Assembly: GCA_963790415.1 (NCBI GenBank)
Contig: CAWBOK010000003.1
Coordinates: 186,001-250,000, forward strand
Source of the DNA: JAJZQZ01 sp963790415
GTDB lineage: Bacteria; Actinomycetota; Thermoleophilia; RBG-16-64-13
Direction of reading: 5' to 3'
Length of the DNA stretch: 64,000 nucleotides
Both the position numbers and the translations under genes were made by a program. Below are positions 53,750-63,029 of the stretch, one piece after another (positions within the stretch are counted from its first letter, which is position 1; each line of letters begins with the position of its first letter). The notes beneath the pieces were generated by a model. The model worked only from the letters and a program-made list of their open reading frames with translations, was not told where the DNA came from and did no database searches.

Positions 53750-54727
53750 TTGCTTATACTCTCAGGCGACGACGTTCGGGCGGCGGCGGACATGCGGCAG
53801 ATCATCGACGCGGTCCGCTCCGCCTACATCGAATACTCGGCCGGCAAGGCGGTGGTGCCCATTCGGACCCCCATTACCTTCGACAACGGCGGCATCACCC
53901 TCTTCATGCCAGGCTACTCGCCGGGGGCGGGGGCGTCGGTCATGAAGATCGTCTCGGTCTTCCCGGACAACCCGGACATAGGTCTACCGACCATCATGGC
54001 TCTGGCCGTACTCACCGACACCGAGACGGGGGAGCCTCTCGCCGCCATGGAGGCAGGTTCGATCACCGCCCTGCGCACGGGTGCCGCCTCCGGGCTCGCC
54101 ACCGACCTTCTAGCCAAGAAGGATGCCGCGACCCTGGCTATCATCGGCGCTGGGGTGCAGGCACGGACGCAACTGGACGCGATCAGCGCCGTCCGGCATA
54201 TCACCTCGGTGCGCGTCTACGATCGCGACCCCGCCCGCGCCGCTGCCTTTGTCGCGGTCATGTCGCCACGCGTCTCGGCACGGCTCGAGACGGCCGCGAC
54301 CGCCGACGAGGCCGTCGACGGCGCGGATGTGATCGCAGCGGCAACGACGTCCAAAGCCCCGGTCTTCAGCGGCGCCCGACTCACGCCGGGCGCCCACGTC
54401 AACGGAGTCGGTTCTTCCACGTTGGATGCACAGGAGATCGGGCCCGACGCCGTGCGCAGGATGGACCGCATCGTCGTGGATTCGCGGCAGGCCGCCATGG
54501 CCGAAGCCGGCGACCTCGTCGTACCGATGCGGCAGGGCCTCCTGCCGGCCGATACGTTCTTCACCGAGATCGGCGAGATAGCGGCTGGGTCGAAGCCGGG
54601 CCGCGAGCGGCCCGACGAACTCACGCTGTTCAAAGCCGTCGGCATCGCCGTGCTCGATCTGTTCGCCGCCAAGCTCATCTACCAGCAGGCAATCGCCAAG
54701 GGGCTGGGGGTAACCGTCACTCTCTGA
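53750..54727 (+). CDS. Ornithine cyclodeaminase / mu-crystallin family protein
   Basis: NAD(P)-dependent enzyme of 325 aa. It begins LLILSGDDVRAAADMRQIID and carries TALRTGAASGLATDLLAKKD, the Rossmann motif TLAIIGAGVQARTQLDAISA and TPGAHVNGVGSSTLDAQEIG. The family includes ornithine cyclodeaminase, alanine dehydrogenase and delta-1-pyrroline-2-carboxylate reductase. The last would fit the neighbouring imino-acid-dehydrogenase operon. TTG 53750 with AAGGAG ten bases upstream is chosen; the longer frame to 52916 runs antisense to the GntR gene. Confidence 0.88.
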   Translation: MLILSGDDVRAAADMRQIIDAVRSAYIEYSAGKAVVPIRTPITFDNGGITLFMPGYSPGAGASVMKIVSVFPDNPDIGLPTIMALAVLTDTETGEPLAAMEAGSITALRTGAASGLATDLLAKKDAATLAIIGAGVQARTQLDAISAVRHITSVRVYDRDPARAAAFVAVMSPRVSARLETAATADEAVDGADVIAAATTSKAPVFSGARLTPGAHVNGVGSSTLDAQEIGPDAVRRMDRIVVDSRQAAMAEAGDLVVPMRQGLLPADTFFTEIGEIAAGSKPGRERPDELTLFKAVGIAVLDLFAAKLIYQQAIAKGLGVTVTL

Positions 54728-54750
54728 CAAACTCGGATTGGGGGTCGCAC

Positions 54751-55620
54751 GTGCAGTATCTTCAGTATCTGATCTTCGGGCTGGTGACGGGGAGCATCCT
54801 GCTCCTGGGCACCGTGGGCTTCTCCATGATCCAGAGGCTTGACAACTTCATGAACCTGACTCACGGGATGATGATCGCCCTGGCCGCGTTCCTCGCGTGG
54901 TGGTTGTACACCGAGGTGAACATACCGTTGATCGCGGCCGCAGTCATCGTGATCGTCTTCATCGCGGTATTCACGTGGGCCCAGTACAAGGTCGTGTTCA
55001 ACCCCATCCGCAAGGCGGGGACCACGATGTTGCTGTTCACTTCGGTGGGCCTGTCCTTTATGGTCAACGGCGCCATGGAAGGTGTCTTCGGGCCGACGGC
55101 CAAATCCATCAACGTGGGCACCCCGAGGCAGTTCTTCATCGGCGATCAACCCATCATGTCCACCATCGACCTGATGATCATCATCCTCGCGATCGTGTCC
55201 AGCATCGGGCTGCACTTGTTCCTGACCAGGACGCGCATGGGTATCGCCGTGCGCGCCATGTCCAGCCAGCACGACCTGGCCCGAGTGCGCGGCATCAGCA
55301 CCGAGTCCATGTCGGCGTGGGTGTGGGCGATCGCCGGGGGCTTCGCAGCCATGGCGGGCGTGCTGTACACGCTCAAGGGCACGGTCTACGGGGACATGGG
55401 CTGGCCCATCATCCTGCTCGTCCTCAGCGCCGCGACGGTGGGAGGCATGGGCAGCGTCTACGGCGTGATGATCGGGTCGATCATCATCGGCGTCATCATG
55501 GATATGAGCGTCATCTGGATCAATCCGGCATATCGGTCGGCCATGGCGTTCGTCGTGATCATCATCATGCTCCTCGTCAGGCCCCAGGGCATCTTCGGAG
55601 GAGGGCGTTCACGTGGGTAA
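54751..55620 (+). CDS. livH: Branched-chain amino-acid ABC permease LivH
   Basis: A 289-aa inner-membrane permease with about eight helices. The start (QYLQYLIFGLVTGSILLLGT) and the LivH-like loop VRAMSSQHDLARVRGISTES, then WAIAGGFAAMAGVLYTLKGT are typical. It forms the channel with LivM. GTG 54751 lies 23 nt after the ornithine-cyclodeaminase-like stop, so the transporter may be co-transcribed with it. Its stop overlaps the start of livM. Confidence 0.92.
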   Translation: MQYLQYLIFGLVTGSILLLGTVGFSMIQRLDNFMNLTHGMMIALAAFLAWWLYTEVNIPLIAAAVIVIVFIAVFTWAQYKVVFNPIRKAGTTMLLFTSVGLSFMVNGAMEGVFGPTAKSINVGTPRQFFIGDQPIMSTIDLMIIILAIVSSIGLHLFLTRTRMGIAVRAMSSQHDLARVRGISTESMSAWVWAIAGGFAAMAGVLYTLKGTVYGDMGWPIILLVLSAATVGGMGSVYGVMIGSIIIGVIMDMSVIWINPAYRSAMAFVVIIIMLLVRPQGIFGGGRSRG

Positions 55621-56620
55621 TTCCAACATCATACTTTTCGCGGCCGGTGTCATCACCGTAGTCTGCTTCTACGCCATGAACACCATGGCGCTGAACCTCA
55701 AGACCGGCGTCGGCGGCGTCATCGACTTCGGCATCGTGGCCTACGTAGCCGTCGGCGGCTACACGTATGTCCTCGTTACCCACGAGCCGCCGCCCCCCGA
55801 TTCGATCTGGCGCATCGGTCTCGGCATGCCCCTCTGGGTCGGGTTACTTGCCGCCCCGATCGCAGCCGCGTTGTTCTCGCTCGTCATCGGTTGGCCGGGG
55901 TTGCGGCTCATGCGGGGCGATGCGATCGCCATCACCACATACGCCGCGGCGGAAGTCGTCCGGGCGCTCGCCACCAACCAGGCCGCCATAACCAACGGCG
56001 TGGTGGGTTTTTGGGGCCTGCCCCAGCCCTTCCGCAGCTTGTTCGACGATCCGGAAGCCTACTCGTACTTCTTCATGGCGATGTCCATAGCCGCCGTGGT
56101 GCTCATCTACCTCGTGCTCAACCGTCTGCACTGGTCGCCGTTCTCGCGTTCACTGAAGGCCCTCCGTGAGAACGAGGACGTCGCCCTCTCCATCGGCAAG
56201 AACCCGATGCGCTTTCGCCTCTGGGCCTTCGTCATCGGCAGCGCGATCGCGGGCCTCTCCGGCGCTTTCTACGTGTCGTATCAGACAGTGGCAGTACCAG
56301 ACTTGTTCATCCTCACCGTGACGTTCACCACGTGGATCGCCTACGTCATCGGCGGTACCGGGAACTACCTCGGCGCCATCGTCGGCGCGGTCGCGCTCGT
56401 CTCGTTGGAGGAGGCCACGCGATTCATCCAGGCGTCCGCCAGCATGGCGACGATTCTCGCGGCCTCGAGGCAGGTGATCATCGGGCTGGCGCTGATCCTG
56501 GTCATCCGGTTCATGCCGAGGGGTATAGTCCCGGAGCGCCATCCTGTTGACAGGATGCCCGAGAGTGAGCCCGGGCCTCGGGCTCGAATGGACAAGCCTG
56601 CCGAGCCGGCGACGGAGTAA
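55613..56620 (+). CDS. livM: Branched-chain amino-acid ABC permease LivM
   Basis: A 335-aa permease; LNLKTGVGGVIDFGIVAYVA and GLRLMRGDAIAITTYAAAEV are typical of LivM, as is the EAA-like loop SRSLKALRENEDVALSIGKN. GTG 55613 overlaps livH by 8 nt. Its C-terminus (DRMPESEPGPRARMDKPAEP) is a hydrophilic tail. Confidence 0.92.
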   Translation: MGNSNIILFAAGVITVVCFYAMNTMALNLKTGVGGVIDFGIVAYVAVGGYTYVLVTHEPPPPDSIWRIGLGMPLWVGLLAAPIAAALFSLVIGWPGLRLMRGDAIAITTYAAAEVVRALATNQAAITNGVVGFWGLPQPFRSLFDDPEAYSYFFMAMSIAAVVLIYLVLNRLHWSPFSRSLKALRENEDVALSIGKNPMRFRLWAFVIGSAIAGLSGAFYVSYQTVAVPDLFILTVTFTTWIAYVIGGTGNYLGAIVGAVALVSLEEATRFIQASASMATILAASRQVIIGLALILVIRFMPRGIVPERHPVDRMPESEPGPRARMDKPAEPATE

Positions 56621-56629
56621 GGAGACACG

Positions 56630-57385
56630 GTGCTAGAGATCAGGAATGTTTCCAAGAAGTTCGGCGGGCTGGACGCCGTGAGCGACTGCACTCTCACGGT
56701 GAAGGAGAACTCCATCACCGGACTCATCGGCCCGAACGGCGCCGGCAAGACGACACTGTTCAACGTGATCGCCAACGTGTACCAGCCTACCGAAGGAGAG
56801 GTGCTGTTCCGCGGCGAGAAGTTGAGTGGAACGACCACATGGAAGGTGCCCGCCAGGGGAGTCGCCCGCACCTTCCAGACCCCGCACGGCTTTCCCCTGC
56901 TCACGGTCATGGAGAGCCTGATGGCGACTCCCCTGAATCAGCGTGGGGAGAAGATCCTGCCCGCGTTCTTCAGGGGCGCCAAAGTGCGCGCGGAAGAAGC
57001 GGCCAGCAGGGAGAAGGCCCACGACTTGTTGCGCTCTATCGACATGCTGGAACGCCGCAACGAACTCGTGGTCAACCTCAGTGCGGGCGAAGCGCGCCTG
57101 GTGGAGATGGCCCGCCAACTCATGCTCGACCCCAAGCTGCTTCTCCTTGACGAGCCCGCGGCCGGCATCAACCCGGCACTCCGGGACAACCTCGTCGACC
57201 TGCTCAGGCGCCTGCGCACCGAGGGTCTGACCATCTTGGTGATCGACCACAACCTTGGGTTCATCATGGACTTGTGCGACTACATCTACGTCCTAGCCAG
57301 AGGTAGGCTGATAGCCGAGGGATCGCCCGAGGAGATCTCCCAGAATCCGACAGTCATCGAAGCCTACGTGGGGAAATCCGCATGA
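56630..57385 (+). CDS. livG: Branched-chain amino-acid ABC ATPase LivG
   Basis: A 251-aa ATP-binding subunit. Walker A is LIGPNGAGKTTLFNVIANVY, the signature is the variant VNLSAGEARLVEMARQLMLD, Walker B is LLLLDEPAAGINP, and the H-loop is ILVIDHNLGFIM. The signature LSAGE replaces LSGGQ, as in other LivG proteins. GTG 56630 lies 9 nt after livM; the stop overlaps livF. Confidence 0.92.
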   Translation: MLEIRNVSKKFGGLDAVSDCTLTVKENSITGLIGPNGAGKTTLFNVIANVYQPTEGEVLFRGEKLSGTTTWKVPARGVARTFQTPHGFPLLTVMESLMATPLNQRGEKILPAFFRGAKVRAEEAASREKAHDLLRSIDMLERRNELVVNLSAGEARLVEMARQLMLDPKLLLLDEPAAGINPALRDNLVDLLRRLRTEGLTILVIDHNLGFIMDLCDYIYVLARGRLIAEGSPEEISQNPTVIEAYVGKSA

Positions 57386-58101
57386 GCATGCTTGAGATCA
57401 CAGATGTTCAGTCCGGATACGGGCGGGTCCCCGTCTTGCACGGAATCAGCCTCCGGGTGGAGCCTGGAGAGTTGGTGGGAGTGCTGGGCGCGAACGGGGC
57501 AGGCAAGTCGACCCTGCTGAAGACCATCTCCAGGGTGCTTCCTCTGATGGAGGGGCAGATCTTCTTCGACGGGGCGGACGTCAGCAAGCTGGCGCCGCAC
57601 AAAGTGACCATGATGGGCCTCGGATACGTGCCGCAGGAAGGAAACGTGTTTCCCGACCTCAACGTAGCCGACAACCTTCAGCTCGGGGGCTACACCTCCG
57701 GGCGGGCGTGGCGCGATGCCCTACAGGGCGTCTTCGAGCACTTCCCGATCTTGGAGGAACGGCTCGATCAGCGGGCGTCCACGCTTAGCGGCGGGGAGCG
57801 CCAGATGCTGGCCATCGCGTGCGCGCTGATGGTGTCTCCCAAGTTGCTGATGTTGGATGAGCCCAACTCCGGGCTGTCCCCCCTGGTTTCGGCCGACGTG
57901 ATAGGGACCTCGGTCAAGATCAACAAGGACCTGGGCACCAGCGTCCTGTGGGTCATCGAAGAGAACCCCCGAGACGTCCTCGTCCACTGCGACAGGGTGT
58001 ACTTCGTTGAGTCCGGCACCATCGTGCGCGAGGACACGGGTAAAGCCCTGCTCGAGGATCCCAAACTCGAGGCGATGTTCTTGGGCAACGCAGGAGCGTA
58101 G
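57382..58101 (+). CDS. livF: Branched-chain amino-acid ABC ATPase LivF
   Basis: A 239-aa ATP-binding subunit. Walker A is VLGANGAGKSTLLKTISRVL, Q-loop YVPQEGNVFPDLNVADNLQL, signature STLSGGERQMLAIACALM and Walker B LLMLDEPNSGLSPLV. It pairs with LivG. The usual catalytic His region is replaced by VLWVIEENPRDVLVHCDRVY, with no His at the normal H-loop spot, so most ATP hydrolysis may rest on LivG. ATG 57382 overlaps livG by 4 nt. Confidence 0.91.
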   Translation: MSMLEITDVQSGYGRVPVLHGISLRVEPGELVGVLGANGAGKSTLLKTISRVLPLMEGQIFFDGADVSKLAPHKVTMMGLGYVPQEGNVFPDLNVADNLQLGGYTSGRAWRDALQGVFEHFPILEERLDQRASTLSGGERQMLAIACALMVSPKLLMLDEPNSGLSPLVSADVIGTSVKINKDLGTSVLWVIEENPRDVLVHCDRVYFVESGTIVREDTGKALLEDPKLEAMFLGNAGA

Positions 58102-58219
58102 ATCCGATGCTGGAGGTCAGCACCAACAAAGGGGGTCGTGCCAAGGGGACAGCCGGGGTAGGACGAGTCGATAGGGGCCGGCACGTGGTTCGGCCGCAAT
58201 CTGACAATGGGAGAGATTC

Positions 58220-59533
58220 ATGAAAGGCTTCTTGAGGACGGATCGTATCGTTCTGCTCGTAGTGGCAGCGGTCCTGGTTGTGATCGCCGGCGTGCTGCTC
58301 ACGGCGTGCGGTGGCGACGAGACTACGACGACGTCGGCCGGCGGCTCCGGCGACGACACTTCAACAACAGCCGCCGTCGCGTCGACCGAAGATATCCCGG
58401 TCGGCGTCTTGGTGCCGTATACCGGCGAGCTGGGCGCCTACGGTAAGGCGTGGTTCCGTGGCGCCGAGATGGCAGCCAACGACATCAACGCGGCCGGCGG
58501 CGTCCTAGATGGCCGCAAGATCAAGCTGTACACCGAAGATGACGGCAGCACGATCGAGGGTGGCACCAAGGGCGCCCGCAAACTGATCGACGCCAACGGC
58601 GTCATCGCCATTCACGGCTACCTGTCCGACTATGTCATGGCCGCGTGGCCGATCGCCGAGGCCGCCAAAGTCTTCAGTTCGGTCCCAGGTGCAGGTACCA
58701 CGCAGCTGGATGGCGTCGGTGGGAGCTATCAGTTCCGCACCTGCCCGTCTGATGCGTTCTCCGGCACCGTCGCCGCCCAGATCCTCTGGGACAAGGGCTT
58801 CAAAGAGATCGCCCTTCTCCATCAGAACGACGAAGGCCGCAACAGTATCGCCAAGGCGATCACCGCGGCGTACAAGAAACTCGGCGGCACGATCCTGGTA
58901 GACGTGCCGTTCACGCCCGGGCAGACGACCTACTCGGCCGAACTCAAGAAGGTCGCCGACGCCAACCCGCCGGCGGTCTGGCTGGGCGCCGGCCAAGAGT
59001 CGGGCACGACACTCTTCAAAGATGCTACCCAGCGTGGCTACAAGTGGCAGTGGATGGTGTCCGAGGACCTGGCCGTGCCGGAACTCTTCGACCTCGTAGG
59101 CGCTGAGGCTCTCGAGGGCACGCTGACCGAGGTCCCGAGCGCCGACCAAGACAGCGCGGCCTTCAAAGAGTGGGCCGCACGCTACTCGGCGGTCTACGAC
59201 GACGATCCAGGTGGCGCCTATCAGTCCAACTCGTACGACGGCGTCATCATCCTGGCGCTGTCTATGCAGGCGGCCAAGGCGGCAAGCGGCACAGCGATCA
59301 ACGAACAGTACTCCGCGGTCGGCAACCCTCCGGGCACGATGGTCTACAGCTTCGAGGAGGGGATGGCCGCGCTCGCCAAGGGTGAGGACATCAACTACGA
59401 AGGCATCTCGGGCCCGTGCGACTTTGCCTCAGACGGCAACGTCACCGGCAGCTACGTCTCCGAGATCGCCAAGGGCGGCAAGTGGGTCGTGGACAAGTTC
59501 TATCCCGCGAGCTCGTTCTCGCTCGCTCCGTAG
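58220..59533 (+). CDS. Amino-acid ABC transporter substrate-binding lipoprotein (LivK-like)
   Basis: A 437-aa periplasmic-binding-type protein. The lipoprotein signal (IVLLVVAAVLVVIAGVLLTA then CGG) puts Cys ~32 at the membrane anchor; a Thr/Ser-rich tether follows. The type I periplasmic fold starts IPVGVLVPYTGELGAYGKAW and contains AAWPIAEAAKVFSSVPGAGT and AYQSNSYDGVIILALSMQAA. It would capture a branched-chain or other hydrophobic amino acid for LivHMGF. A GGGAGAG site precedes the ATG, 118 nt after livF. A strong hairpin follows it. Confidence 0.92.
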   Translation: MKGFLRTDRIVLLVVAAVLVVIAGVLLTACGGDETTTTSAGGSGDDTSTTAAVASTEDIPVGVLVPYTGELGAYGKAWFRGAEMAANDINAAGGVLDGRKIKLYTEDDGSTIEGGTKGARKLIDANGVIAIHGYLSDYVMAAWPIAEAAKVFSSVPGAGTTQLDGVGGSYQFRTCPSDAFSGTVAAQILWDKGFKEIALLHQNDEGRNSIAKAITAAYKKLGGTILVDVPFTPGQTTYSAELKKVADANPPAVWLGAGQESGTTLFKDATQRGYKWQWMVSEDLAVPELFDLVGAEALEGTLTEVPSADQDSAAFKEWAARYSAVYDDDPGGAYQSNSYDGVIILALSMQAAKAASGTAINEQYSAVGNPPGTMVYSFEEGMAALAKGEDINYEGISGPCDFASDGNVTGSYVSEIAKGGKWVVDKFYPASSFSLAP

Positions 59534-59573
59534 TAACGAACTGACCCTCTGGGTCACGCACGTTCAGTGGTCG

Positions 59574-59600
59574 GTGGGCCCCCGCGCCGCGGGGGCCCAC
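59574..59600 (+). terminator. 12-bp GC-rich stem-loop after the binding-protein gene
   Basis: GTGGGCCCCCGC (59574-59585) pairs with GCGGGGGCCCAC (59589-59600) around GCC. No U-tract follows. It separates the transporter genes from the MoaD/AOR genes and could lower expression of the latter. Confidence 0.6.
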
Positions 59601-59662
59601 GCGCAATCAGGCTCGCTGTGTGCGTGCGTCACGGGCGGACGGCCCCCTTGTTCGGAGGAGGA

Positions 59663-59902
59663 GTGACCGCGACTCTCAGACTGATGGGAGCATTGAGGAC
59701 TCTTGCTGGGAACAGCGGTCTCGGCGACCGGGCGACCATCACAGTCGAGCATGGCCAGAGCCTGGAGTCGGCATGTGGCGAGGTCGGAGTCCGGCGGGAT
59801 CTCGTTGCCCTGTTCGTGGTGAACGGACGACCGGAAACCGGAGACTATGTACTGCGGGCCGGGGACGACGTGAAGCTCGTCGCCCTGGTCGGCGGCGGGT
59901 GA
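59663..59902 (+). CDS. MoaD/ThiS-like ubiquitin-fold sulfur carrier
   Basis: A 79-aa beta-grasp protein ending in Gly-Gly (KLVALVGGG). The rest (ATLRLMGALRTLAGNSGLGD, LVALFVVNGRPETGDYVL) matches MoaD/ThiS carriers, which donate sulfur to the pterin cofactor. It lies 113 nt upstream of an AOR gene, as often seen with tungsten- or molybdenum-AORs, and may serve this cofactor specifically. GTG 59663 has GGAGGAGG directly upstream. Confidence 0.8.
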   Translation: MTATLRLMGALRTLAGNSGLGDRATITVEHGQSLESACGEVGVRRDLVALFVVNGRPETGDYVLRAGDDVKLVALVGGG

Positions 59903-60015
59903 AGGCCGGCGCACGGTCATAATCGGACCGCGATCATGACCGGGCCACGAACATGAGCAGGCCGCGACCATGACCGGGTCACGACCTGGCGAATCGACTT
60001 GGAGAGGGCAGTCTG

Positions 60016-61932
60016 ATGCTGTACGGGGTGACAGGGAAGATACTGAGGGTCGATCTTGACCAACAGCGCACGTCGGTGGAAGAACGCGACGAGGCCTTCT
60101 ACCGCACGTACGGCGGGGGGGGCTGTCTGGCCTCCTACTACCTTCTCAAGGAGCGCCCGGCCAAGGTCGAACCTCTGTCACCGGACAACCTCCTCACCTT
60201 CGCCTCCGGGCCGCTGGTCGGCACCGGCATTCCGGGGGGCAACCGGTTCTCCGTAGCCGCGATCTCACCGTTGACGGGGTGCTACGGCGAGGCTGAGGCG
60301 GGCGGCTGGTGGTCTCCCGAGCTCAAGAAGGCCGGCTACGACGCCATCGTGGTGGAGGGAGCCGCCGAGAACCCGGTCTATTTGTCGATCGACGACGGCA
60401 CGACGCAGATACGCGATGCCGCGCACCTGTGGGGCAAAGACACCGGCGAGACGCAGGACATCATCCGCCGCGAACTGGGGTCGCGCAGCGTGCGGGTGGC
60501 CGCGATCGGCCCCGGCGGCGAGAACCTGGTGCGCTACGCCTGCGTGGTCAACAATCTCCGGCACACCAACGGCCGCTCCGGCATGGGTGCCGTCATGGGA
60601 TCGAAGAAGCTCAAGGCGATCGCCCTGCACGGCCGCCAACAAGTGCCCATGAAGGACCGAGAGGCGCTTATCCGGACCCGTAGGTGGTATCTGGAGAACT
60701 TCATGGACCACCCTATCGAGCGGGTCCTGCACGACGGCGGCACCATCGGCTGGGACGTGACCGAGCTGGACGAGGCCGGCATCTTGCCGACGCTGAACTT
60801 CCACAGTGGCAGCTTCGACCAAGCCGACGCCATATGCGGGGAGACCTTCCACCGAGACTTCTTCGTGGAGGCCGACGGCTGCTCCGGCTGCCCGGTGCGC
60901 TGCAAACGGGTGGCCAAGTCCGAGGGGCCGAACGGCGTGGACCCCCGGTACGGCGGGCCCGAATACGAGACCACGGGAGCCTTCGGTTCCCTCTGCGGCG
61001 TGTCCAACCTCGAGGCCGTCTGCAAGGCTCACGAGTTGTGCAACAGGTACACGCTGGACACCATCTCCACCGGCTCGACGATCGCGTTCGCCATGGAGTG
61101 CTTCGAGAACGGGCTGCTGACCCTCGAGGATACCGGCGGGCTGGAGTTGCGGTTCGGGAACGACCGGGCCATGATCCAACTCATTCACCAGATCGCCACG
61201 CGCGAAGGGATAGGTGACCTGCTGGCTGAAGGCTCGCGGCGGGCGGCCGAACAGATCGGCGGGGGCTCGGAGCACTTCGCCATGCAGACCAAAGGCCAGG
61301 AGATGGCCATGCACGAGCCGCGCGGCAAGGCCAGCCTGGCCTTGGCCTACGCCCTCTCGTCGACCGGGGCGAACCACACCGAGGCGCCACACGACTTTCT
61401 CTTCCAACCCGGGGCGTTCGGTGTCAAGGACATGGCCGAGCTGGGCATCCTGGAAGCTGTCGCACCTCGATACCTCGGGCCGGAAAAGGTGCGACAGTTC
61501 GCCTACATGCAGATGACCTGGCAGGTGTTCAACACGCTGGGGATGTGCATCTTCACGGCAGGCCCCGGCAAGCTCCTCAAGATGTCCCAGGTCGCCGAAG
61601 CGCTGGCCGCCGCCACCGGGTGGGACACGAACCTATGGGAGGTCATGAAGCTGGGCGAGAGGACGATCACCGCCAAGCGCGCGGTCTCCGTGCGGCAGGG
61701 CATCTCACGCTCCGACGATCACCTGCCCGAACGGATGTTCGAGCCGCTGGAGGGGGGCCTCTTAAAGGGGAAGGCACTCGATCGGGCTGAGTTCGAGCGG
61801 GCCCTGAATCTGTACTACGGTGCCTTTGGTTGGGATCCGAGTACCGGCATCCCCACGGCGGGCAAGCTCAACGAGCTCGGCATGGCCTGGGTGGGTCCGC
61901 TTCTGGACATCGGCGATTCCACTCCACGGTAA
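60016..61932 (+). CDS. Aldehyde ferredoxin oxidoreductase family protein 2
   Basis: Intact AOR of 638 aa. The N-terminal pterin domain has GKILRVDLDQQRTSVEERDE, YGGGGCLASYYLLKE and LLTFASGPLVGTGIPGGN; GAVMGSKKLKAIALHGRQ is the second pterin contact. The 4Fe-4S ligands are in EADGCSGCPVRCKRVAK, and the C-terminal Cys in NTLGMCIFTAGPGKLLK. It would oxidise an aldehyde and reduce ferredoxin. It lies between the sulfur-carrier gene and the 2-oxoacid oxidoreductase. Compared with AOR 1 at 42679, it is longer and unbroken. Confidence 0.92.
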   Translation: MLYGVTGKILRVDLDQQRTSVEERDEAFYRTYGGGGCLASYYLLKERPAKVEPLSPDNLLTFASGPLVGTGIPGGNRFSVAAISPLTGCYGEAEAGGWWSPELKKAGYDAIVVEGAAENPVYLSIDDGTTQIRDAAHLWGKDTGETQDIIRRELGSRSVRVAAIGPGGENLVRYACVVNNLRHTNGRSGMGAVMGSKKLKAIALHGRQQVPMKDREALIRTRRWYLENFMDHPIERVLHDGGTIGWDVTELDEAGILPTLNFHSGSFDQADAICGETFHRDFFVEADGCSGCPVRCKRVAKSEGPNGVDPRYGGPEYETTGAFGSLCGVSNLEAVCKAHELCNRYTLDTISTGSTIAFAMECFENGLLTLEDTGGLELRFGNDRAMIQLIHQIATREGIGDLLAEGSRRAAEQIGGGSEHFAMQTKGQEMAMHEPRGKASLALAYALSSTGANHTEAPHDFLFQPGAFGVKDMAELGILEAVAPRYLGPEKVRQFAYMQMTWQVFNTLGMCIFTAGPGKLLKMSQVAEALAAATGWDTNLWEVMKLGERTITAKRAVSVRQGISRSDDHLPERMFEPLEGGLLKGKALDRAEFERALNLYYGAFGWDPSTGIPTAGKLNELGMAWVGPLLDIGDSTPR

Positions 61933-61955
61933 GGTCTGACGAAAGGAACGGTTGG

Positions 61956-63029
61956 ATGACACGCCCCGCGTTGATGAAGGGGAACGAGGCCGCCGCGGAG
62001 GCGGCGCTGAGAGCCGGGTGCACGTTCTACGCCGGCTACCCCATCACACCCCAGACCGAGTTGCTCGAGTACATGGCCACCAACCTGCCCCGCGTGGGCG
62101 GCAGGTTCATCCAGAGCGAGAGCGAACTCGCCGCTATCAGCATGGTCTACGGCGCCTCCGCAGCGGGTCTCCGGGCCATGACCTCCTCTTCCAGCACGGG
62201 GGTCAGCCTGATGCAGGAGGGGCTCTCGTATCTCGCCTCGGCGGAACTGCCCGCGGTGATCGTGAACGTGTCGCGTGGTGGGCCGGGGCTCGGGCGCATC
62301 TGCCCGTCGCAGGGCGACTACTTCCAGGCCACCAAGGGCGGCGGGCACGGAGACTACCACCTGATCGTGCTCGCCCCGGCGAGCGTGCAGGAGATGGCCG
62401 ACCTGATGTTCCTGGCCTTCGACCTCGCGGACCGCTACCGCAACCCGGTGATGATACTGGCGGACGGCATGCTCGGGCAGATGATGGAGTCGGTGGTGTT
62501 GCAGGACCCCGTGCAATCAGTTCCCGCCCGGCCGTGGGCGGTCCGGGGTCGCGGTGATGGTGCGAGGAACATCGTCATCTCCGCTCCTTACACCGACGCC
62601 GACCTCAGGGCGATGAATCTGCGCCTGAAGGACAAGTACCGGCGGCTGGCGGAGGCTGAATGCAGGCACGAACTCCATGGCGCCGAGGACGTGGAACACC
62701 TGGTGGTCGCCTTCGGAACGGCCGCCCGGTTCGCCGGGGAGGCCGTGGACTCGCTCAGAGCCGGCGGCGTGAAGGCCGGACTACTGCGTCCGATCACGCT
62801 CTTCCCCTTCCCCTACGACGGATTCAAGAAGGTCGTGCCCGGTCTGAAGAGTGTGCTGGTGGTGGAGATGAACGAGGGGCAGATGGTAGAAGACGTGAGG
62901 CTTGGGTTGTGCGCCGCGGGGTTCGGGGGTCCGGTGCGAACGTTCGGCGGGGGGGGAGGCTTCATCCCGAGCCCGGCCGACATCGAACGGGAAGTGCTCC
63001 GTATGGTGGGCATGGAGGTGGCCGCGTGA
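61956..63029 (+). CDS. 2-oxoacid:ferredoxin oxidoreductase alpha subunit (VorB/KorA type)
   Basis: A 357-aa pyruvate-ferredoxin-oxidoreductase-family alpha subunit. The start MTRPALMKGNEAAAEAALRA then GCTFYAGYPITPQTELLEYM is diagnostic of VorB/KorA; RAMTSSSSTGVSLMQEGLSY is the next conserved segment. Domain II (VEHLVVAFGTAARFAGEAV, then LLRPITLFPFPYDGFKKVVP) follows. It would convert a branched-chain or similar 2-oxoacid to its acyl-CoA with ferredoxin reduction. ATG 61956 has AAAGGAA upstream; the stop overlaps the beta subunit. Confidence 0.92.
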   Translation: MTRPALMKGNEAAAEAALRAGCTFYAGYPITPQTELLEYMATNLPRVGGRFIQSESELAAISMVYGASAAGLRAMTSSSSTGVSLMQEGLSYLASAELPAVIVNVSRGGPGLGRICPSQGDYFQATKGGGHGDYHLIVLAPASVQEMADLMFLAFDLADRYRNPVMILADGMLGQMMESVVLQDPVQSVPARPWAVRGRGDGARNIVISAPYTDADLRAMNLRLKDKYRRLAEAECRHELHGAEDVEHLVVAFGTAARFAGEAVDSLRAGGVKAGLLRPITLFPFPYDGFKKVVPGLKSVLVVEMNEGQMVEDVRLGLCAAGFGGPVRTFGGGGGFIPSPADIEREVLRMVGMEVAA

